This document shows, in pieces, positions 33,823-42,634 of a stretch of 64,000 nt of DNA. The stretch is from assembly GCF_900106535.1 (NCBI RefSeq), contig NZ_FNOH01000008.1, forward strand, positions 248,001-312,000, in the 5' to 3' direction. The notes beneath the pieces are model-generated. The model did no database searches, was not told where the DNA came from, and was given only the letters and a program-made list of their open reading frames with translations. The position numbers and the translations under genes were made by a program. The stretch's first letter is position 1; every line of letters begins with the position of its first letter. The stretch is from Myxococcus xanthus. Its GTDB lineage: Bacteria; Myxococcota; Myxococcia; Myxococcales; Myxococcaceae.

Positions 33823-36333
33823 TCAGGTCTCTTCGGGGGCCGGCGCGCCCAGCTTCTCCAGCAGCTTCTCGACCGAGTCGCTGTCCTGGCTCACGTCCGC
33901 CACCGCCGACCGATACTCCGTGTCCGTCGCCTTCTCCACATCCGGCAACATGCGACTGATGACGGCGCGCGCCGCCTCCGCCTGGCACTCCGGCAGGACG
34001 ACGGCGAACACACCTCCGCCCAGGTGGGAGATGGCATCCGGGTGGCGCACCCGCTTGCGCATGACATCGGCGATGTTGGACGGCACCGGCTCCACCGGCC
34101 GGTCGGGCCGGAGCACGGCGAGGCTGAGCGCGCGGTGGTAACGCCGGCTGCGCGCCACCTCCTGCTCCAGCCGCAGCAGCAGCCCGCGCCGGTCGTGCAG
34201 GCCCGTGGCGGGGTCGCTGCCGGTGCGCCGCTGCAAGGCGCTGCTCTTCTCCTTCTCCTGCTGCTCGCGCTCACCCTGGCGCAGCTTGAGGGCGCGCTCG
34301 GTGCGGTTGAGCAGCTCCACCGCGTTGAACGGCTTGCTCATGTAGTCCACCGCGCCCAGGTTGAGCGAGCGGACCTTCTCCGCCACACCCTGGTGGGCGG
34401 ACAGCAGGATGACGGGGATGCGCGCGGTGTCCGTCGAGGACTTGAGCGCCATGGCCGCGTCCAGACCGTCCAGCTTGGGCAGGAACACGTCCATGACCAC
34501 CAGGTCCGGCCGCTGGGCCTTCGCCCGGGCCAGGCCCTCCGCGCCGTCGCGCGCCACCTCCACGCGGTACTTGGAGCGCAGCACCTCCGACAGCACCGCG
34601 GCGATCTCCGGCTCGTCCTCCACCACCAGCACGCGCGGCTGCTCCTGCGGCGTGGACGCGGCGGCGGGCGGCGGGCGCGGGTTGCGCGGCGCTTCCTGCG
34701 CCAGCGGCAGCGTGAAGACGAAGATGCAACCGGTGTCCGGCGGGCTCTCCGCCCAGATTTCACCGCCGTGCAGCTCCACGAACTCCTTGCAGATGGCCAG
34801 CCCCAGGCCGGTCCCACCCTTGCCACCGTGGCGGTAGCGGTCGAAGACGAGGTGCAGCTCGTCCGGCGGGATACCCACGCCGTCGTCCTGCACGCACACC
34901 TTGGCCGCGTCCCCATCCGGGCGGCCCAAGCGCTGGGTGCTCACCACCACCTCACCGTCCTGGCGCGCGTGGTGGATGGCGTTGGTGATGAGGTTCTGCA
35001 GCACCTCGTGCAGCTTCACCTCGTCACCGATGAGCATCAGGCTGTCCGGGCAGTCGGCGCGCAGGGACACGCCCCGGTCCGCGGCGAGAATCTCCAGTTC
35101 GTTGACGGCGTCGCGGCATAGCTGCGCCACGTCCAGGACGCGAGGCTCGATGGACAGCCGCGCCGCCTCGCCCTTGCCCTTCTCCAGCAGCGACTCCACC
35201 AGGCCGAGAATCTTCTTTCCCTGGCGAATCATCGCCTCGGAGGACTGCCGCTGCTGCGGCTCCAGCGGCCCCTCCTGCAACAGCCGGCCGTGCCCCAGGA
35301 GCACCTGAAGCGGCGCGCGCAGGTCGTGGCTGCACACCGCGATGATTTCGTCCTTGAGCCGGTTGAGCTCCTTCAGCCGGCGGTTGGCCTCGTTCAGTTC
35401 CTGGTAGCGCTGGACGTAGGCCTCCTCCAGGTCCTCGCGCTTCTTCTTCACCGCGGTGTGCAGGCGCGCGTTGCGGATGGAGTTGGCCAGCACGCCGGCC
35501 ACTGCCTGGGCGAACTCCTGCTCGTCCCGGCCGAACGACGCGTCAGCGCGCGAGACCCGTAGGAACAGCGCCCCCAGCAGGTCGCCCTGACAGATGAGGG
35601 GCTGCACCAGGATGGACTTCACGCCCAGCGGCAGGATGTTGGTGCGGACCTCCGCCATCAGCGGGTCGCGCTGCGCCTCCTCGATGACCACCGATTCCCG
35701 CGTCTCCAGCGCGCGGCGCAGCTCCGGGTAGCGCATCACCTCGATGTCCAACTGGACGAGGCTCGGGTCCTCCTGCGTGGCCACCACCTTCGCGGTGCGG
35801 GCATGGCTGCCCTCCACCAGCACCACGGAGCAACGGTCCGTCCCGGTGACACGGCCGACCTTGTCCACGGCGATGCGGAGTATCTCCTCCAGCTCGAGCG
35901 AACTGGTGGCCGCCTGGGTGATTTCCAGCAGCATCCCCATCCGCAGGCGGATCCGCTCTTCCCGGTCACGCAGCCGGCCTGCGCGCAAGGCGGCCTCCAG
36001 ACGGGGCACCACCTCGTCGGCGCTGCGGATCCAATCGTCCACCGCCAGCCGCTTGAAAGCTTCCGCCGAGCGCGCGCGGCCCAGGTCCACCAGCACCGGC
36101 AGGCGCTGGAGCCGGTCCACCTTGCGCAGCGACTCCAGCATCTCCGCGGCCCGCTTCGCCGTCACCGCCAGCAGGACGACCTCTGGCTGCAACGTGTCCG
36201 CGACCTGGGCCAGACCGCTCTCCTTCTCCGCCGACGCACACTGGTAGCCGCTCGACGTGAGCCGCTCCATGAGCGCATCGCCCGCCTCCTTGGCGGCCAC
36301 CACCAGCACGCGCCCCCGCTGATCAGCCTGCAT
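33823..36333 (-). CDS. Hybrid histidine kinase: GAF, HisKA, HATPase, receiver, degenerate GGDEF
   Basis: I use the ATG at 36333; a GTG at 36345 is also possible. The ~836-residue protein begins with a receiver-like domain lacking a clear phosphoacceptor (VLVVAAKEAGDALMERLTSS). A GAF domain (~130-295) and a coiled coil follow. Next is HisKA with the phospho-His in CSHDLRAPLQ (~350) and HATPase with the N-box NLITNAIHHA, DDGVGIPPDEL and GGTGLGLAICKEF. A true receiver has VVMDVFLPKLDG and KPF (~575-690). The C-terminal ~150 residues are GGDEF-like (DPATGLHDRRGLLLRL) but read HLGGGVFAVVL where the active site should be GG(D/E)EF, so cyclase activity is unlikely. It is cytoplasmic with no membrane segment. 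The signal and partner regulator are unknown. Confidence 0.9.
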   Translation of the reverse strand: MQADQRGRVLVVAAKEAGDALMERLTSSGYQCASAEKESGLAQVADTLQPEVVLLAVTAKRAAEMLESLRKVDRLQRLPVLVDLGRARSAEAFKRLAVDDWIRSADEVVPRLEAALRAGRLRDREERIRLRMGMLLEITQAATSSLELEEILRIAVDKVGRVTGTDRCSVVLVEGSHARTAKVVATQEDPSLVQLDIEVMRYPELRRALETRESVVIEEAQRDPLMAEVRTNILPLGVKSILVQPLICQGDLLGALFLRVSRADASFGRDEQEFAQAVAGVLANSIRNARLHTAVKKKREDLEEAYVQRYQELNEANRRLKELNRLKDEIIAVCSHDLRAPLQVLLGHGRLLQEGPLEPQQRQSSEAMIRQGKKILGLVESLLEKGKGEAARLSIEPRVLDVAQLCRDAVNELEILAADRGVSLRADCPDSLMLIGDEVKLHEVLQNLITNAIHHARQDGEVVVSTQRLGRPDGDAAKVCVQDDGVGIPPDELHLVFDRYRHGGKGGTGLGLAICKEFVELHGGEIWAESPPDTGCIFVFTLPLAQEAPRNPRPPPAAASTPQEQPRVLVVEDEPEIAAVLSEVLRSKYRVEVARDGAEGLARAKAQRPDLVVMDVFLPKLDGLDAAMALKSSTDTARIPVILLSAHQGVAEKVRSLNLGAVDYMSKPFNAVELLNRTERALKLRQGEREQQEKEKSSALQRRTGSDPATGLHDRRGLLLRLEQEVARSRRYHRALSLAVLRPDRPVEPVPSNIADVMRKRVRHPDAISHLGGGVFAVVLPECQAEAARAVISRMLPDVEKATDTEYRSAVADVSQDSDSVEKLLEKLGAPAPEET

Positions 36334-36819
36334 CTCGACTCTCACGGTGAACCCCAGACCCGGCGGCATGGCGCCGGGTAGAGAGGCTGCAAAAACCCGC
36401 TGCGTGCGAAAGAGTTCATGGTTCGGATCCCGATCATGCCGCTGAACACGCCCTGGAGCCAGAACGGCGGGCATGGGTGGGAGGATGTGGCCACGTCGGT
36501 CCCCGCCGCCCCCAAGCCCTCCGGGAGCCGAGCGTACACGATGGACGTCACTTCCCAATCACCCGCGGACCGCGCACGGCCGCCCGCCCTGCCTACCGCC
36601 CATCAGGCGCCAGTGGGGCTGCACATGCAACTTCCTGGCGCATCCCTGGCGCTGTGACGCCGCCCACCGCACAAGGTCCCAACGGCGCGGGCGGAACTAC
36701 CACAGCCCGCGGACATTGGGGGACGTTCCGCACCCAGGGGGGAGAGAGAATCGGTTCGGGCCTCTCCGGCAAACGGGCCTGGATGCCTGGGACGCCGCGT
36801 ACCGGCTAGAGTCGGCGCC
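36334..36819. other. Intergenic region between divergent kinase and lipoprotein genes
   Basis: This ~485-bp gap is the only gene-free stretch over 300 bp. I found no tRNA, repeat, clear hairpin or convincing sigma70 promoter. A sequence at 36636-36651 with GG and GC spaced by 10 bp loosely fits sigma54 but is unconvincing in such GC-rich DNA. It should hold the divergent promoters. Confidence 0.6.
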
Positions 36820-38421
36820 ATGGCCCACCCCTCCCTGACGCGGCGCGCGCGGCGCTCCGCACTCATCGTCGCCGGCAGCCTGGCCGCCGCCTGTGGCGGC
36901 AGTGAACCGCCCCCTCCCACGCCGGATCCCCCCCAGGTCGCCCTGACGGTGCCCGCGAGCATCATCTCCGACGACAAGCTCCAGGTCATCGTCACGGTGT
37001 CCGGCTGCGAGGGCGGCTCGACGCTCAACGTCAATGACCGGGAGACCCTGCTCCGGACCTTCCCGCACAGCGGCGGCACCATGACGCTGACGCTGGAGCG
37101 CAACGACATTCCCTACGCCACAGCGGGCCTGGCCGCGAACCTGTCGTTGAACGCGGTGGCCACGTGCTCTGACGGGCGTACGAATCGCTCGCAGCCCGCC
37201 CCTGTCTCCTACTTCCCGGTGCAGCGCCGCATCGTGGAGCCGCAGAACGCCGGACAGGTCGTCACCGACCACTTCGTCATCGACGGCACCAGCGCCAACC
37301 CGACCTTCTTGGGCTGCGGCGTCCCGCCGACGGAGATTTCCACGCTGTACCGCGTGAACCTCAGCGGCAAGGTGACGGGCACTGTCGGAATGCCCATCGC
37401 CTGCACCCCCGAGACGGTCATCACCGAGCGCAACCCCATCAGCGGCAAGCGCTGGGTGTGGACCCCGAACGTGGGCGCCTTCGCCGTGGACGCCGACCTG
37501 CGCATCACCGCGCGCACGACGACGGACATCGGCCCCACGCAACTCACTGTGCTGCCGGGCGGTGACGCCATCATCGTCAACCGCATCGACGAGGTGCGCC
37601 GGCTCTCCCACAACCCCGACGGCACGTCGGAGAGCGTGGCCGAGGTCAAGTGGCTCTACGCGCCCACGACGCTGGAGAGCGTCATCGCTCCGCCCCTGGT
37701 TCGCGCGGACGGGTTGATTCTCATCGCCTCACTGGGCACGGGCCCGGATGCTTCGCGCACGGACGTCACCGTCACCGAACTGTACGCGGGCGAGACGGGT
37801 GAGCAGGGCGCCGGCGGAACGGCCCGGGCCGCATACAAGCTACGGACCTTCGCGCGCAACGAGCGCCTCCCCCTGGGCGCCTTCAACGACACGGGCAACA
37901 CGCTCTTCCTGGGCCTCCAGCTCGGCTCGGAGCAGTCGCAGGTCATCGCGTGCGCCGCGAACCAGGACGAGTGCGAGGGCGCTCGGCTCCAGTGGACCAG
38001 CCCCGCGCTCCCGGTGCCGCTGGCGCACATCCTCTATCACCCGGGCGCCTCGCGCCTCGTCGCGGTGGGCCAGCAGCGCGTGTGGTTCCTCGACGCGTCG
38101 GGGCAGATTCGCAACCGGGACAACCGCTCCATCGACGCGAATGGCGCGCTGAACGTGCTCCAGGTGCTGCGCCGGCCGAACTCGCCGGAGCTCTTCCTGC
38201 TCAACGCGCCGGCCCGCGGACTGGATGGCGCGCCGACGCTGCCCAACGAAATCGTCGCCGTGGACCAGACGTCCGGCGGCGAGGCCCGCGAGCTGTTCCG
38301 CCACCAGGTGGTCGGCAGCCTGGGCGGTGCAATCGACCCGGAAGGCCGGCTGTGGGTCCGCACTGGCTTCGACGTGGTGCAGACGCTGCCTCTGTCCGAC
38401 TACCGCCGCTACCGGCCGTAG
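36820..38421 (+). CDS. Predicted lipoprotein, possible beta-propeller
   Basis: The 533-residue protein starts at ATG 36820 with a signal peptide and lipobox SLAAAC (Cys ~25). A short Gly/Ser then Pro-rich linker follows. The remainder is beta-rich and contains widely spaced Cys residues, as well as stretches such as LTVLPGGDAIIVNRIDEVRR, LAHILYHPGASRLVAVGQQR and GGAIDPEGRLWVRTG. These resemble blades of a beta-propeller. I recognise no specific family. It converges with tlyA, 10 bp away. Location in the outer or inner membrane periplasmic face is inferred from the lipobox. Confidence 0.7.
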   Translation: MAHPSLTRRARRSALIVAGSLAAACGGSEPPPPTPDPPQVALTVPASIISDDKLQVIVTVSGCEGGSTLNVNDRETLLRTFPHSGGTMTLTLERNDIPYATAGLAANLSLNAVATCSDGRTNRSQPAPVSYFPVQRRIVEPQNAGQVVTDHFVIDGTSANPTFLGCGVPPTEISTLYRVNLSGKVTGTVGMPIACTPETVITERNPISGKRWVWTPNVGAFAVDADLRITARTTTDIGPTQLTVLPGGDAIIVNRIDEVRRLSHNPDGTSESVAEVKWLYAPTTLESVIAPPLVRADGLILIASLGTGPDASRTDVTVTELYAGETGEQGAGGTARAAYKLRTFARNERLPLGAFNDTGNTLFLGLQLGSEQSQVIACAANQDECEGARLQWTSPALPVPLAHILYHPGASRLVAVGQQRVWFLDASGQIRNRDNRSIDANGALNVLQVLRRPNSPELFLLNAPARGLDGAPTLPNEIVAVDQTSGGEARELFRHQVVGSLGGAIDPEGRLWVRTGFDVVQTLPLSDYRRYRP

Positions 38422-38431
38422 CGCGCGCGAC

Positions 38432-39172
38432 TCAGGGCCTGCTGGCGACGAGGAGTGCCTCCACGTTGCCAGCGGGCCCGGGCACCGTGGAGTCCATCAA
38501 CCCGAGTACCTCCAGGCCCTGCTCGCGGACGAACGCCGTCACCGTGTCGATGGCGTCCTGCCTGGCAGCGACATCCCGCACCACGCCGCCCTTCCCTACC
38601 CGGTCCGGCCCCACCTCGAACTGGGGCTTCACCAGCGCGACCAAGAGCCCGCCCGGCGCCAGGTACGTCAGCACCGACGGCAGCACCTGCGTGAGGGAGA
38701 TGAAGCTCACGTCGATGACGACCACGCCGACTGTCTCCGGCAGGTCTTCTTCCGTGAGGTAGCGCGCATTGACGCGCTCGCGCGAGCGCACCCGCGGGTC
38801 CGTGCGCAGCTTCTCGTGGAGCTGCCCGTAGCCCACGTCAATCGCGTGGACGCGCGTGGCGCCGTGCTGGAGCAGGCAATCCGTGAAGCCGCCGGTGCTC
38901 GCGCCGATGTCCGCGGCCACCTTGCCTCGAACGTCGAGCCCGAAGCGGTCGATGGCGCCCTTCAGTTTCAGGCCGCCGCGCGACACGTAGGGAAGCACCT
39001 CGCCCTTCAGGCGCAGCTCCGCCTCCTGCGGAATCAGCGTTCCGGGCTTGTCCACGCGCTGGTCGCCCACCACCACCTGGCCGGCCAGGATGAGCGCCTG
39101 GGCCTTGGTGCGCGACTCGGCCAGTCCGCGCTCCACCACCAGCACGTCCAACCGCTCCTTGCGAGGCTTCAC
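38432..39172 (-). CDS. tlyA: TlyA-type rRNA 2'-O-methyltransferase
   Basis: The GTG start (39172) overlaps the dxs stop as GTGA. The 246 residues comprise an N-terminal S4 RNA-binding domain (~5-60, KERLDVLVVERGLAESRTKA). An FtsJ-like methyltransferase domain follows with motif I AADIGASTGGFTDC (~87), VVVIDVSFISL and LVKPQFEVG carrying the catalytic-type Lys/Asp residues. TlyA methylates 16S and 23S rRNA riboses in other bacteria; older annotations call it a haemolysin. The gene ends the long minus-strand run and is commonly linked to dxs and ispA across bacteria, as here. Confidence 0.93.
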   Translation of the reverse strand: MKPRKERLDVLVVERGLAESRTKAQALILAGQVVVGDQRVDKPGTLIPQEAELRLKGEVLPYVSRGGLKLKGAIDRFGLDVRGKVAADIGASTGGFTDCLLQHGATRVHAIDVGYGQLHEKLRTDPRVRSRERVNARYLTEEDLPETVGVVVIDVSFISLTQVLPSVLTYLAPGGLLVALVKPQFEVGPDRVGKGGVVRDVAARQDAIDTVTAFVREQGLEVLGLMDSTVPGPAGNVEALLVASRP

Positions 39173-40920
39173 CGTCCGCCCCCTGCCAGCAGCGCGAGGC
39201 CCGCGCGCCGCAGACCCTCCGCGTCCAGCCCCTGCTCCGCGCGCTGGACCCGCGCGTCCCCATGGGGAACGAACGCATCGGGCATGCCCATCAACCGGAC
39301 GCGGGCCATCAGCCCGTGCGCCGCGAAGAGCTCCAGCACCGCGCTGCCCAACCCGCCGCGCGTAGTGCCCTCCTCGGCCACCACGACATGACCGGACCGG
39401 CCGGCCTCCAGCAAGGCGGCCTCATCCAGAGGCGAAGCGCAGCGCGCATCCAGCACGCTCCAGCCGGGCTCGCCCCGCGCGGCCTCCAGCGCGGCGATGC
39501 CCAAAGGCCCCAACGTCACCAGCGTCAGCCGGGGCTGCTCCGCGCGAAGCAGCCAGCGAGCCCCCCGCAGCGGTGCCTCGCCCGCGCCCAGTCCTTCGGG
39601 CAGGGGCGGCAGCGTGCCGCGTGGGAAGCGGATGACGGAGGCGTGCGGCGCCGCCAGGGCAGTGTCCAGCATAGGCGCCAGGTCCTCCCCCACCATGGGC
39701 GACCACAGGTGCAGGTCCGGCAGCGGGCGCAGGGACGCCACGTCGTAGGTGCCCTGGTGCGTCGCACCATCCGCGCCCACCAGCCCCGCGCGGTCCACGG
39801 CGAAGACGACGGGCAGGCCCGGCAGGCACACGTCGTGGATGATCTGGTCGTACGCGCGCTGGAGGAAGGTCGAATAGATGCAGCACACCGGCCGCGCGCC
39901 GGCCGAGGCCAGCCCCGCGCTGAAGGTGACGGCGTGCTGTTCCGCGATGCCCACGTCGTGCACCCGGTCCGGGAAGCGCGCCTTGAGCGCGTTGAGCGCC
40001 GAGCCCTCCAACATCGCGGGCGTCACCGCCACCACTCGTGGGTCCCGGGCCATCGCGTCCTCGAGCACCGCCGCGAAGGCTTCGCTGAAGGTCCGCTGGC
40101 CACCGCGCGAGCGCACCAGCTTGCCGTCCCGCCACTCATACGGGCCCATGGCATGTCCACGCGTCTGCGTGTCGGCCTCCGCTGGCGGGAAGCCCTTCCC
40201 CTTCAGCGTCAGCGCGTGCACCACCACCGGCCGCGACGAGGCACGGGCCTCCCGCAGCGCGCGAATCAGCGCAGGCAGGTCGTGCCCATCCACCGGGCCC
40301 AGGTAGGTGAAGCCCAGGCCTTCGAAGAAGTCGCGCGCCTCGCGGGTGCGCAGCAGCGCGGGGATGGCCCCCACGTTGGCGCTGATGGACATCTGGTTGT
40401 CGTTGAGGACGACGACCAACGGCAGGGAGCTCCCCCCCGCGTTGTTGAGCCCTTCAAATGTAAGGCCCCCCGTGAGGCCGCCGTCGCCCAACACCGCCAC
40501 CACGTGGCCCCGGTGCCCCTGCTGCCGCCGGCCCTCCAGCACGCCCAGCGCCGCGGACACCGCCGTGCATGAATGCCCAGCCAGCAGCGCGTCGTGAGGA
40601 CTCTCCCGCGGGTCCAGGAACGGCGCGATGCCGCCCGCGTGCCGCAGCGTGTGCATGCGGTCACGCCGGCCCGTGAGGAGCTTGTGCGCGTACGTCTGGT
40701 GCCCCACGTCGAACAGCAGCGCGTCTTGCGGCGAATGGAACACGCGGTGCAGCGCGACGATGAGCTCCACCGCGCCCAGGGAGGCCCCCAGGTGGCCCCC
40801 CACGCGGCCGCAGATGGAGATGATGTCCTCGCGCAGTTCCTGGCACAGGAGCGGCAGTGCCTCCTCGGGAAGTGCGCGGACGTCCGAGGGCGAGCCGATG
40901 CGTGACAGCAACTCCGACAT
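39169..40920 (-). CDS. dxs: 1-deoxy-D-xylulose-5-phosphate synthase, compact form
   Basis: The ATG (40918-40920) overlaps the prenyl synthase stop by one base (TAATG). The 583-residue protein is shorter than the usual 615-640. It retains the thiamine diphosphate motif GDGGLTGGLTFEGLNNAG (~150) and NDNQMSIS. The Glu region DVGIAEQHAVTFSAGLAS, STFLQRAYDQIIHDV and DRAGLVGADGATHQG are also present. It condenses pyruvate and glyceraldehyde 3-phosphate in the first step of the MEP isoprenoid pathway. The missing length lies mainly between SANVGAI and GLGFTYLGPVDGHD, where other Dxs enzymes carry a flexible loop about 35-40 residues longer. All catalytic motifs I can name are intact. Confidence 0.94.
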   Translation of the reverse strand: MSELLSRIGSPSDVRALPEEALPLLCQELREDIISICGRVGGHLGASLGAVELIVALHRVFHSPQDALLFDVGHQTYAHKLLTGRRDRMHTLRHAGGIAPFLDPRESPHDALLAGHSCTAVSAALGVLEGRRQQGHRGHVVAVLGDGGLTGGLTFEGLNNAGGSSLPLVVVLNDNQMSISANVGAIPALLRTREARDFFEGLGFTYLGPVDGHDLPALIRALREARASSRPVVVHALTLKGKGFPPAEADTQTRGHAMGPYEWRDGKLVRSRGGQRTFSEAFAAVLEDAMARDPRVVAVTPAMLEGSALNALKARFPDRVHDVGIAEQHAVTFSAGLASAGARPVCCIYSTFLQRAYDQIIHDVCLPGLPVVFAVDRAGLVGADGATHQGTYDVASLRPLPDLHLWSPMVGEDLAPMLDTALAAPHASVIRFPRGTLPPLPEGLGAGEAPLRGARWLLRAEQPRLTLVTLGPLGIAALEAARGEPGWSVLDARCASPLDEAALLEAGRSGHVVVAEEGTTRGGLGSAVLELFAAHGLMARVRLMGMPDAFVPHGDARVQRAEQGLDAEGLRRAGLALLAGGGR

Positions 40921-41813
40921 TAGGACTTCCGCTCCACCGTGTAGCGCGCCAACGCCGCCAGCGGCCCGTCCTCGCCTTCCAGAGGGCGTACGGCCGCGAT
41001 GGCCTCGGCCACCTTCTGGTCCGCCAGCGTCCGCGACGCCTCCAGGCCCACCACCGCCGGGAAGGTGAAGCGCCCGGCCGCGGCGTCCGCGCCCGCGGGC
41101 TTGCCCAGCTCCGCCGCCGTGGCCGTCACGTCCAGCACGTCATCGGCAATCTGGAAGGCCAGCCCCACCGCGTCACCGTAGGTGTCCGCGCGCGCCAATG
41201 CGTCCGCGTCTCCACCGCTGGCCAGCACGCCCATGCGGCACGCGGCCCGGATGAGGGCGCCCGTCTTCATGCGGTGCATCCGGATGAGGTAGTCCAGCGC
41301 GGACGGCCGGTCCTCGGCGGTGTCCAGCACCTGCCCGCCCACCATGCCCGCCGCGCCCGAGGCCACCGCCAGCTCCCGGCACAGCGCGGCGCGCATGCTC
41401 TCCGGCCCACTGGCCACCAGCGTGAAGGCCTCCGTCAACAGCGCGTCACCCGCCAGGATGGCCATGGCCTCGCCGTACACCTTGTGGTTGGTGAGCCGGC
41501 CCCGGCGGTAGTCGTCGTTGTCCATCGCCGGCAGGTCGTCATGCACCAGCGAGTACGTGTGCACGTACTCCAGCGCGCACGCCGCGTCGCCCGCCACCGC
41601 CGATACGGCGCTTCCGCGCGCCACGAGGTCCGCGAAGGCCAGGCAGAGCACCGGGCGCAGGCGCTTGCCGCCGGCCAGCAGGGAGTAGCGCATGGCCTCC
41701 GCGAGCTGCGGCGGCGTCCCGGAAGGCCCGAGCCGCGCCACGCGCTCGTTCAGCAGGGCCTCGACGCGCGCCTGCTGAGCGGCCAGGAAGGAGTTCAGTT
41801 GAAACGTTGCCAC
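40920..41813 (-). CDS. ispA: Polyprenyl (farnesyl/geranylgeranyl) diphosphate synthase
   Basis: I place the start at the GTG 41813, with GAGGAG upstream; the frame upstream lies in the response regulator region. The 297 residues are typical. The first Asp-rich motif is HDDLPAMDNDDYRRG (~95) and the second FQIADDVLDVT (~230), with AGGKRLRPVLCLAF at ~45. It joins isopentenyl and allylic diphosphates to C15 or C20. Chain length cannot be fixed with confidence from the residues before the first motif. Placement one base from dxs supports a shared isoprenoid role, and in Myxococcus carotenoids, menaquinone and lipid carrier all need it. Confidence 0.92.
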   Translation of the reverse strand: MATFQLNSFLAAQQARVEALLNERVARLGPSGTPPQLAEAMRYSLLAGGKRLRPVLCLAFADLVARGSAVSAVAGDAACALEYVHTYSLVHDDLPAMDNDDYRRGRLTNHKVYGEAMAILAGDALLTEAFTLVASGPESMRAALCRELAVASGAAGMVGGQVLDTAEDRPSALDYLIRMHRMKTGALIRAACRMGVLASGGDADALARADTYGDAVGLAFQIADDVLDVTATAAELGKPAGADAAAGRFTFPAVVGLEASRTLADQKVAEAIAAVRPLEGEDGPLAALARYTVERKS

Positions 41814-41830
41814 GAGCGTCCGTGCTCCTC

Positions 41831-42211
41831 TTATGGAATCTGCGCGGGCACAAGCTCGCGAATGCGGCTGACGAGCTTGTCCATGTCCAGCGGCTTGACG
41901 AAGTAGTCCGCGGCGCCCACCGCCATGCCGTGCCGCTTGTCCTCGGGCTCCCCGCGGCCACTGATGAAGATGACGGGAATGTCCCGGAACTGCTCGTTCT
42001 TCTTCACCGCCCGGCACAGCTCGAAGCCATCAATCCAGGACATGTTCACGTCCAGGAGGATGGCATGCGGCCGGTGCAGTTGGAGCGACGCGATGAGCCG
42101 CAGGCCGTTGGCCGCCATGGTGACGGCGAAGCCTTCGTACTCCAGGGCCGCCGCCAGCAGCTCCCGCGTGTCGCGGTCATCATCGACAATGGTGATTTTC
42201 AGCTTCGACAT
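41831..42211 (-). CDS. Single-domain response regulator
   Basis: Starting at ATG 42211 (a GTG at 42235 immediately after the xseB stop is possible), this 126-residue protein is one receiver domain. It has the acidic pair in IVDDDRDT, phosphoacceptor Asp in [15 protein letters not shown] (~55), the Ser in VIFISGRGE and Lys in YFVKPLD. There is no output domain, so it probably acts by protein contact, like CheY or Spo0F types. Its cognate kinase is not adjacent. Confidence 0.9.
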   Translation of the reverse strand: MSKLKITIVDDDRDTRELLAAALEYEGFAVTMAANGLRLIASLQLHRPHAILLDVNMSWIDGFELCRAVKKNEQFRDIPVIFISGRGEPEDKRHGMAVGAADYFVKPLDMDKLVSRIRELVPAQIP

Positions 42212-42235
42212 GCCGGAATGGACGCGCCCGAGCAC

Positions 42236-42592
42236 CTAGAACGGGACGTCATCCTCCGGGGGCGGGCGAGGAGTAGGGGCCCGAGGGGCCGCGGGCGCGG
42301 GCGCCGCCGGACGCGCGGCGACCGACAGGGGCGCCACCACGTCGTTTCCGTCCTCGTCCAGCAGGAGCTGTTCGATGCGCTGCTCCGCCTCGGTGAGCAG
42401 CTTCTCGCCCCGGCGCACCAGCCGGATGCCTTCCTCGAAGGCCTTGAGCGAGTCCTCCAGAGAGAGATTGCCGCTCTCCAGCCGGCCCACCGTCTCCTCG
42501 AGCCGGGAGACCACGTCCCCGTACTGCTCGGGGACCTCGGCCTCCGCTACCTTGTCCGCCTTGGGCGCCTTGTCCGACTTCGCCACTTCCAT
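42236..42592 (-). CDS. xseB: Exodeoxyribonuclease VII small subunit with SSB-like tail
   Basis: The 118-residue protein is longer than the usual ~80. Residues ~20-80 are the XseB helical hairpin (VVSRLEETVGRLESGNLSLE; FEEGIRLVRRGEKLL). An Ala/Pro-rich ~35-residue linker follows, ending in PPPEDDVPF. The terminal E-D-D-V-P-F closely resembles the acidic D-D-D-I-P-F tip of bacterial single-stranded DNA-binding protein, which binds repair and replication partners. The small subunits decorate XseA to form ExoVII, which degrades single-stranded DNA. The ATG is preceded by GGGGAGGT. Confidence 0.92.
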   Translation of the reverse strand: MEVAKSDKAPKADKVAEAEVPEQYGDVVSRLEETVGRLESGNLSLEDSLKAFEEGIRLVRRGEKLLTEAEQRIEQLLLDEDGNDVVAPLSVAARPAAPAPAAPRAPTPRPPPEDDVPF

Positions 42593-42634
42593 CCACCTCC
42601 CCGCATGGGGCGCGGGACTCTAGAGGGTGGCCCG

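Noticed and set aside
36636-36651. GG-N10-GC sequence resembling a sigma54 promoter
   Set aside because: The -12 part reads TGGC rather than TTGC, and in DNA this GC-rich such matches are common.
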